Below are positions 57,422-64,000 of a stretch of DNA of 64,000 bases, in pieces (positions within the stretch are counted from its first letter, which is position 1; each line of letters opens with the position of its first letter). The DNA is from Camillea tinctor (Eukaryota; Ascomycota; Sordariomycetes; Xylariales; Xylariaceae). The notes beneath the pieces are model-generated. The model did not search any database. It was not told the origin of the DNA and was given only the letters and a program-made list of their open reading frames with translations. The stretch lies in the NCBI GenBank assembly GCA_022578605.1, contig MU394051.1:124001-188000 (forward strand). Reading direction: 5' to 3'. The position numbers and the translations under genes are program-made.

Positions 57422-60400
57422 TGCCCCTATCGTGGTATCTCCACCTGCCGCCAAAGTTTTATGCTGCTTCCATGTAGTTCAGTTCACTGCTGTCCTGTAC
57501 ATTACATTTCAAGCAGATATATAGAATTCGGGTAGTCTTCGATGCACTAATCCGTCTGCCAATTATGGGGAATGATTCACCCTTAAATACGTACGCCTTG
57601 CAGGAACTTCTTCATGGAGTAGCAGGTCGTTAAGAGTTTCTAGGAATATAACTCCATTAAAGCCAATATATATTTAGTACCAGAAATTTTCATTATCCAC
57701 CGTCTCCGTGTATCCAGGTTCTATTTCTACCACCAATATTCCCCGAGTTTTACCCCTCCAGTAAACACACGTCATTCGTACGTTGTCTAAGTTGAAAGCG
57801 ATAGCCGCCCGCTATAATTGTCCATTCATACTATGCGAAAGCATGCAGGTTTCGAGCTACTATCTTGGATGCTGCAGTCAATTAAAAAAGGGGGGAGGGG
57901 AGGAAGCCCCGGTACCCCAGATAGTTTTCCCTTTGCTCATATACCCGCTTGACTCCAGCTCCGGCAATCCGCTCGCTCAAAGTTAGGCCAACATATGGGT
58001 CTTATAAGTGGCCCAGCTGAAATCCATCCGTAAACTACATAAACACATGTTCTCTTCTCTCTTTTTTCCCCTTTTCTTTTGTTGTCACAAGACCTTGCCG
58101 ACAAGCCTTCCTCCCTATAGTAAATACTTATCACATCGTCGAGGAAGCGTGTCATAAATGTACCAGCCATTGAGGCCTTAACCTAGCCAAGTGTTGGATA
58201 GCTAAAGCTTTCCTTTCTTTAACAAGGTATGAAGTCGATGAATCCGTACTTACAGATTCACATAGTTTTGAGTTCATCGGTTTGACTCATCTTCCTTTCG
58301 TACCATGCAAGCAATAGTGAGCTCCACACACACTAGGTCAAAGATCGGCATGTCAAGGACATGATCCGGGCGGCGAGAGCTGCCACGCAGCTCTGATTTT
58401 ATAGACTTGGCATTGGGAGCGTTACAATGAGAGATCGAAAAGGCAATGAAAGAGGGAGAAAAGCCCTAAGAAAGATGCAAATTGTTGATCAGGCGATGCT
58501 GAAAAAAATTGTCTACGGCAAGAATCGAATAAAACATCGGCGTTCTCGCTAACCTAAGGCGATTCCTCATTGAAGCCCAATCCAGTATAATACGAACACC
58601 TGAGACGCCGTAGCCAGTCGGGGGGCTCGATGTTGAACACCGAATACAACACCGAGGCGGGCAATCCGGACCCGGACATGGTCTAGGAGGGGGCCTCCGC
58701 CATGCGACCCATCGTCATCTATGTACCTACCCTAGACGGAAAGAGATCCAGCGCTAGATAGCAACAATGAGAATCTTGTACAGCTGTGTTTTGGTCATGG
58801 CGTACACGTGTCCCGTGGACGTCTTGGGCCATTATTCAAGTTTCAAGGGAGGAAGAGCTGATGGTGGCAGCCACAGCTGCGCAACAACATGAGGCTAACT
58901 GGGAGACGATGATAGGACAGGCGGTGAACGTAAAGGGAGAACGAGCGATGAGCAGCTATGTGCGCCGATCGCCAGAACAAAAAAAAACCCCCAGCCTCCA
59001 TGGCTTGTCTCGATACAGAGAAGTGAGGGAGAGAGGGCGCAAAGGTCTAACCTAGCCTGCGGGGGGATGATAACCGGTATTTTTCGACCGACACCCTTCT
59101 ACCCTCCTCACCCGCGCGGTTGGAAAACACGCCTGCCATGTGCTTTGCTCTCTCCCGTGCCGGCTGTCTATGCGACCAACGCATCGATACATTTCCAGGT
59201 GCTCTGGCTGATGACCCGCGGGGAAGGGAAGGGGGTAAGGGAGGGGGGGGAATCAAATAAGAAAGCAGGCTAAGTTAGGCAATGGGGGAACTGCATGCTT
59301 CAAGCCCTATGGATTTGGGATGACCTACAGCTAAGTCAGAAAAAATGCATCTCGCCTTACAGGAGTTCGATAGGTAGTCGACCCATGTCAGCGCTGCAAG
59401 GCCATGCGAGTGTTTTCCTTGAGCTTCCCAATCGATCGATCCCCTCTTCCTCTTCCCCTTCCCTTTCTCCTTCCCTTCATTCTTTCTCTTCTTTTCCTCA
59501 AGACTTACTAACTCTATACAAGGACAAATCTTTTTTTCTTTTTCTTAATTTTCTTTTTTCCCTTTTTATGAAATTTCCCCCTTTCGTGTGTGTGTGTGTT
59601 TGTGTGCGTGCTAGAGGGAGGGGCTTTTTCATACACCAAGGTTGCTGTGATTTCTACTAAATTTGCCCGACTTCGGAATATCGTCTCGTCGGTAGCGTAC
59701 TACTAAATGGTGAGTAGTCTAAGGGTATATACCCAAGATAGTCCCATATTGATAATGGCGCATGCGCTTTTCATGCACTGCTGACAAGCGTATGGACAGG
59801 CATGAAAACAACACATTGCTCAAGAAGAGAAGCTATGACAATCAAGTATGTAGCTGTAACTTTGTGTAAGATGGCTTGATTTAGGTAGTCCACGTGCAAC
59901 GTTTGATTAGTCTATAAAGTTGTGTTTCGTTTTATTGTTTTATTTTTATTCTTAATTTTTTTTTTTTGGTGTCCCTCTTTTTGTCTTGAGTCAGGATCGG
60001 TCTAGAAAATAAATAACACATATAAGTTATACCTAAGTACTTTCTTAGGTTAACTTGTTGGGGGCCAGTTGTCGTTGAAGAAATAGTTGGGGAGTTTTGA
60101 ATTGCCGCTAGGGAGGCCACGGCAAGTCCGGATCATACATACTATCGACATATGTAGGTAAGTGTGTACATGTTTAGGTTTTTGAAGTATGGACCTATCT
60201 TGTATTAATTAATCAATCGATCTAAAATGACAGCTAGTTAATTAAAAAACAAATTGATATGTGTAGTAGGTAACTTAAAAATAAGTTGTATTTGAAGTTT
60301 CTATAGGTTAGATATAAGTTAAAAAAAACCTTTACACAAGAATAATATATATAAAAAGGGTGTGGGTTGGAAAATGTCTTTTTTGGGTAATCTTGCTGTC

Positions 60401-61465
60401 CTGTCTATCCTATCCATGTGCATTTACATATGTGTTGCGGCAGTGCAGTTGCTAAATATCATCTCTTCAGCGGTCTGGGCCTAGATCTGTACTTATATGT
60501 ACAGTACTATACTGCCGACCTACAGGGCACCTAAGGTAACCTAAGGTAACAAGATAGGTAGAAGCCGTAGGCAGCCCGACGGGTCGAGTGTGATTGGTCG
60601 AATTTCCTATATCGTAAAATGTCAATTGCCCTGATGATTGACCGGATTTTCATAGATAACCAGACCGTCGGAATGACCCTTGGCAGAGTTACATCACCTA
60701 CACCACACCTTGACTTTCCCTCCACCGCAACATACCATCCCACCTAACCTCCCTAGCTAAAACCTTTGCCTTACCACACCAGGTACACTATTGCGCTACC
60801 CGACCTTGCCTCTTTACAAGTACACTACATACTTGTAAGTTAGGTTATGTACCTATAAACCGTCTTACACCACAATACACTACATACTCCACTCATATTA
60901 ACTTTTTTTTTCAATGGTTTTTTTTTCCTACCGTACCTCATCTCTTTTAGTTTTCCTCTTTTCTCTTTTTTGAATGGAAATTGTCTGGGGGTTTTATTCT
61001 TAATTTATTTTTTTGAATGTACTCTAGACATTGACAATTATTCATGACAGCTACAATTGAGTAACAGGGTTGTCGCATCAAACCAGAAAACCCAAACTTT
61101 AAACCTTCTTTTCCTCCACGTCAGCGGACGGCAGAGAACCAAACCTCGTACATACTACCTACTACTCCTACATACTAGGTTACTTACTTACTACCTGACT
61201 ACCTCTACCTACCCTACCCTCCCTACCTTCGCTCACCCTCACCTGTCATACTCGTGAACCTTACATCACTTAACATTCCAACAACCACCCGCACCAAAAC
61301 TCTCACCCACCTGGGTTCAATACCTCCTACTAGTAGTCTTTCGCATGTTAGCTGCCAACACCAACTATGCAACCTCTTTGTTCTCTAGCCGTTTTCGATT
61401 AACCCTAAGCTGTTGTTATGTTGAGTGGCGCAGCTACTTAGCACCAGCAATACCACACCTCCATC
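57422..61465. other. long intergenic region
   Basis: No gene seen in about 4 kb. 57422-57700 is the CBR1 3' flank. 58540-59270 is more GC-balanced with short open frames (58786-59055, 59067-59273) lacking features. 59450-59610 is pyrimidine-rich with a GT run (59587-59605). 60140-60360 is very AT-rich. CCTAAGGTAA is tandemly repeated near 60531-60549. 61130-61230 carries dense CTACCTACC/CTACCC tracts that lead into the 61466 gene promoter. Confidence 0.55.
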
Positions 61466-63361
61466 ATGGATGACAGTACAAAACTAGTAGCGGAGCTCCT
61501 CGGTAAGCTCGCCGACCTAGACCATAAGGTCAATGAGTACCGCCAGGAGATGGCGCAAGAGTTCCAACGATACTCGCATCAGCTATTGCAACATGTCCCC
61601 CTACATGTCCGTGCCCAGGTTGAGAAAATCATGGCCAGCAAGATGCAGAACTACCCAGCCCTAAACCTGGATCACTTTCCCGCACTTGACTCACCTTCTC
61701 CCGACCAAGTCCAAAATGCCCTTTCCGATCACCAAGCGCTGGGGTACGGTAAAGTTACACCACCTCTGACCTTGCCTGATGCTTCCCTCGACCTGCCTAG
61801 CGATGGCACCAGGAGCCCGCATGAGCGCGAACGCGAGTTCATCGGCCTGTTCACACCAAGCTATCTCCCCCTGCTTGATGCTGTGCAGCGACCACCTTAT
61901 CCTCTCCCCGCCGCTACTCTTGCTACGCCTGCTACGCCTACCTCACCACCACAGAGCCCTCGGAGTCCCGGAACTAAAGAGTCCAACGGTAACCAAGGTC
62001 TCTCCTCTCCAGCTCCCTCAACCCCTCCAGGTAACCTTGCCTTGTCTCGACCTGACCCCGTCCGACGTGGTACCGGGGACACGGTGTCCTCGAATACGTC
62101 AGATGACAGTGCATCGCGAACACAAAGAAGAAGTGCTCTCCGCCGGTCCTCGAGTTCGTCTACCAAAACCCAAAGCCCCCGGCGGGTTCGCTTTGAGGTC
62201 GAGGGTCAGGAGGTTCTGCCTACTATGTCGCCCCCCATCTCACCTCGCGTATCAGACCTTCCTTCCTTTCCGCAGAACAGCCCCGCTAGAATGCTCGATG
62301 ACTCATATGGCGAGGTTGTACTGGATGACGAGACGGGATTACTAGGCAGCTCCCCACCGCGACCCAAGAAGCTAACGTCTACCGACCGCCTGAAAGCTAT
62401 GGCCAGGAACTCAAAAGAGGACACATCGAACTGGACGGTTGTGGATGATTCACAGGGACTATCTGACGATGAGGATGCGTTAGTCATGGCATCGCCGAAC
62501 GGCCACTCACAGGCAGCGAACCCCAGCTCCGATCTTAAAGGCGGTGCGGTAGTGCACCGTATAAATGACGCGCCCATTCCCCCCAAAAGTAGCCACTCCC
62601 CAAAGGCTTTGCAGGAGACTGAAGAGGACCAGCTCGCTGGCGATGACGATGATATGAACGACATCCTCGAAATGCCCGCGCTAAGCTCCTTTAAGAACAA
62701 GAAAAGGGTTTCCCCACCGGAAGACACCGAGACTGGAGCCGAAAACCAGACCGCCAAAGCCCAGCATCGAAAGGATACACATCCTCCTGCATCAAATTCG
62801 CACGGCTCGGATTTACCACAGACCATGGACGAGGAGGATATGTTTCTATTTGATGACAATCACGACAGCACAACGGACAATGACAGAGCGAAGGCAACTT
62901 CTAAGTATATAGAAGAGGAGGAGGAGGAGGAGGAGGAGGAAGATGAAGATGAGGAAGAGGAAGAGGAGGGCGTGGCCACGCCCGTCGCCGGGGATCAGGC
63001 AGGAAAGTCAACAGCGGCATTATACTCCAGATCACCGGGGGTCGCTATTGCCAAGCCTCCTCCCCCACCCCCTGCTTCAGCATTGTCCAAACAAATAGCT
63101 GCATCAGCCGGATCATACAAGGGGAGACCGTTTTCAATTGGTATCGTGCGCGACCCAGAATTGCATAAGAGGGCAGCCGAGATGGGAGATTTGTATTCGT
63201 TTGTGGGCAGTGTCGATGGGCGGAGCGGAGTCGACGAGTCGAGTAGTTATCGACCAGAATTGGCGTCCTTTAGCGGCACACCGAAGAGCTTTAGCGAGCG
63301 CCTGCTGATGGAAGAATTGGAGGCGACCCATCGCGAGGCGAGTGCGGATAAGCGAGATTGA
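61466..63361 (+). CDS. large acidic, disordered conserved fungal protein
   Basis: Single-exon gene of 631 codons. I do not recognise a named domain. Residues 1-60 form a helical segment (LVAELLGKLADLDHKVNEYR, EFQRYSHQLLQHVPLHVRAQ) that is likely a coiled coil. The rest is Ser/Pro-rich and disordered, with a short basic-hydrophobic block RSPRRVRFEVEGQEVLP-like near 245-260, possible docking motifs, and acidic tracts. A poly-Glu/Asp run (about 483-507) is coded by a GAG/GAA repeat (62915-62968). The C-terminal 90 residues look more conserved (KGRPFSIGIVRDPELHKRAA, FVGSVDGR, SFSERLLMEELEATHREAS). The frame is continuous and the stop at 63359-63361 is clear. Function unknown. Antisense open frames over it (for example 62206-62859) are shadows. 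Confidence 0.8.
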   Translation: MDDSTKLVAELLGKLADLDHKVNEYRQEMAQEFQRYSHQLLQHVPLHVRAQVEKIMASKMQNYPALNLDHFPALDSPSPDQVQNALSDHQALGYGKVTPPLTLPDASLDLPSDGTRSPHEREREFIGLFTPSYLPLLDAVQRPPYPLPAATLATPATPTSPPQSPRSPGTKESNGNQGLSSPAPSTPPGNLALSRPDPVRRGTGDTVSSNTSDDSASRTQRRSALRRSSSSSTKTQSPRRVRFEVEGQEVLPTMSPPISPRVSDLPSFPQNSPARMLDDSYGEVVLDDETGLLGSSPPRPKKLTSTDRLKAMARNSKEDTSNWTVVDDSQGLSDDEDALVMASPNGHSQAANPSSDLKGGAVVHRINDAPIPPKSSHSPKALQETEEDQLAGDDDDMNDILEMPALSSFKNKKRVSPPEDTETGAENQTAKAQHRKDTHPPASNSHGSDLPQTMDEEDMFLFDDNHDSTTDNDRAKATSKYIEEEEEEEEEEDEDEEEEEEGVATPVAGDQAGKSTAALYSRSPGVAIAKPPPPPPASALSKQIAASAGSYKGRPFSIGIVRDPELHKRAAEMGDLYSFVGSVDGRSGVDESSSYRPELASFSGTPKSFSERLLMEELEATHREASADKRD

Positions 63362-64000
63362 CAGATCGCCTTATAGCCAGCTTGACCTTACACTCACACG
63401 AACCCGGCAGGGCTGAAGGGGGGGGGGGGGCTTTGTCTTGAAACACTAGGCATGGATGATGGAGGTTGACGACCATTTATATACAGGTCATACCGTCCTG
63501 TTCTATCATGCTGCCTCTGAAGTCTGTACTCATCTCGTGCCACCCTCACATATCGACATCGATCTGATAACCGGCGGAACTGCTTACTTGCATTTACTTT
63601 GGCGTTTTAAGGTGGCAACATCGGATTTCCCCTCGAATATCCCCAAGCCTGGCCAAACTGTGTCGGGACTTGTTCATGTTTGCATATATGGAATGGTGTT
63701 CATGACTAATCAAGGTGGATTCCTATAGCGCTCTAGGCCCCGGGGGTGGGTGTTCTCAATAATCTGCACTTGAAGTTTGGACGGGACGGTCATGCACTAT
63801 AAGGCCCTGTTCCTTGCGCCCAATATAGGCATATGCACAGGTAAAGTTACGGGTAGAAGTTATAAAATCAAGAATACCTAGTCTAGTAATCTGTCAACAT
63901 GATACAACCTAGGACTATCAGAAGCTCTGCCCTTTTGTGGCAGCCACACAACGCCAAGAGGCGGCCAATGTGGATAGGTAGTAATGAGATGAATGAATAC
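63362..64000. other. 3' flank of the 61466 gene and unassigned sequence
   Basis: No gene supported. A G-run (63417-63430) follows the stop codon. The open frame at 63456-63728 has no domain or signal sequence and may be chance. The window ends in ordinary AT-rich DNA. Confidence 0.5.

Noticed and set aside
62206..62859. 217-codon antisense frame inside the 61466-63361 gene
   Set aside because: Shadow frame of a Ser/Asp-rich coding region; its Ser/Cys-rich sequence mirrors the sense codons.

Overview
This window is nuclear DNA of a filamentous ascomycete (Pezizomycotina, most likely Sordariomycetes). The evidence is short introns (about 50-130 bp, a few longer) with GTRNGT donors and CTAAC/CTGAC branch sites, a histone H4 gene with two introns, and fungal single-copy genes (DCP2, USE1, NUP82, CDC27/bimA, MRPL31, TRS20, SND2, CBR1). 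Intergenic DNA is AT-richer and full of TAGGTAGGT/ACCTAGGT tracts, a look I associate with Xylariales-type genomes (inference only). No operon, prophage, CRISPR array or secondary-metabolite cluster is present. One 10-N gap (34523-34532) marks this as a draft scaffold.

Layout. 1-4380: gene-poor and AT-rich, with one GC-richer island that may be a decayed gene. 4381-8558: a small secreted protein, then a six-exon RNA-binding (RRM) protein. 10963-20647: decapping enzyme DCP2, ER SNARE USE1, a BRCT+WGR protein on the minus strand, and a conserved coiled-coil protein of unknown role. 20648-24330: intergenic, with a 277-bp inverted-repeat element that looks like a MITE. 24331-26275: a Ser/Thr/Pro-rich single-pass membrane protein. 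26276-37732: a long sparse stretch with a GNAT acetyltransferase, a tRNA-Val(AAC), a structured tRNA-like element, diverged repeats and the assembly gap. 37733-57421: the gene-dense core, holding a hypothetical protein, NUP82, CBC2, MRPL31, TRS20, histone H4, CDC27, SND2, a DUF3605 protein and CBR1. 57422-61465: intergenic. 61466-63361: a large disordered acidic protein.

The genes are ordinary housekeeping functions rather than one pathway. Themes that recur are mRNA cap metabolism (CBC2 binds the cap in the nucleus, DCP2 removes it in the cytoplasm, NUP82 lies on the export route), ER/Golgi membrane traffic (USE1, TRS20, SND2, CBR1 on ER or outer mitochondrial membranes) and chromosome biology (H4, CDC27, BRCT-WGR). 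Several pairs are divergent and share an intergenic promoter (NUP82/CBC2, MRPL31/TRS20, CDC27/SND2, DUF3605/CBR1). SND2 and the DUF3605 gene converge with only 97 bp between stop codons.

I rebuilt exon structures by hand from splice signals and reading-frame continuity. They are models, not transcript-supported. I found no strong evidence of an undescribed multi-gene system. The most interesting items are the repeated leucine-rich motifs in the DCP2 tail, the stand-alone BRCT-WGR protein, a predicted 15-nt microexon, and the MITE-like element.
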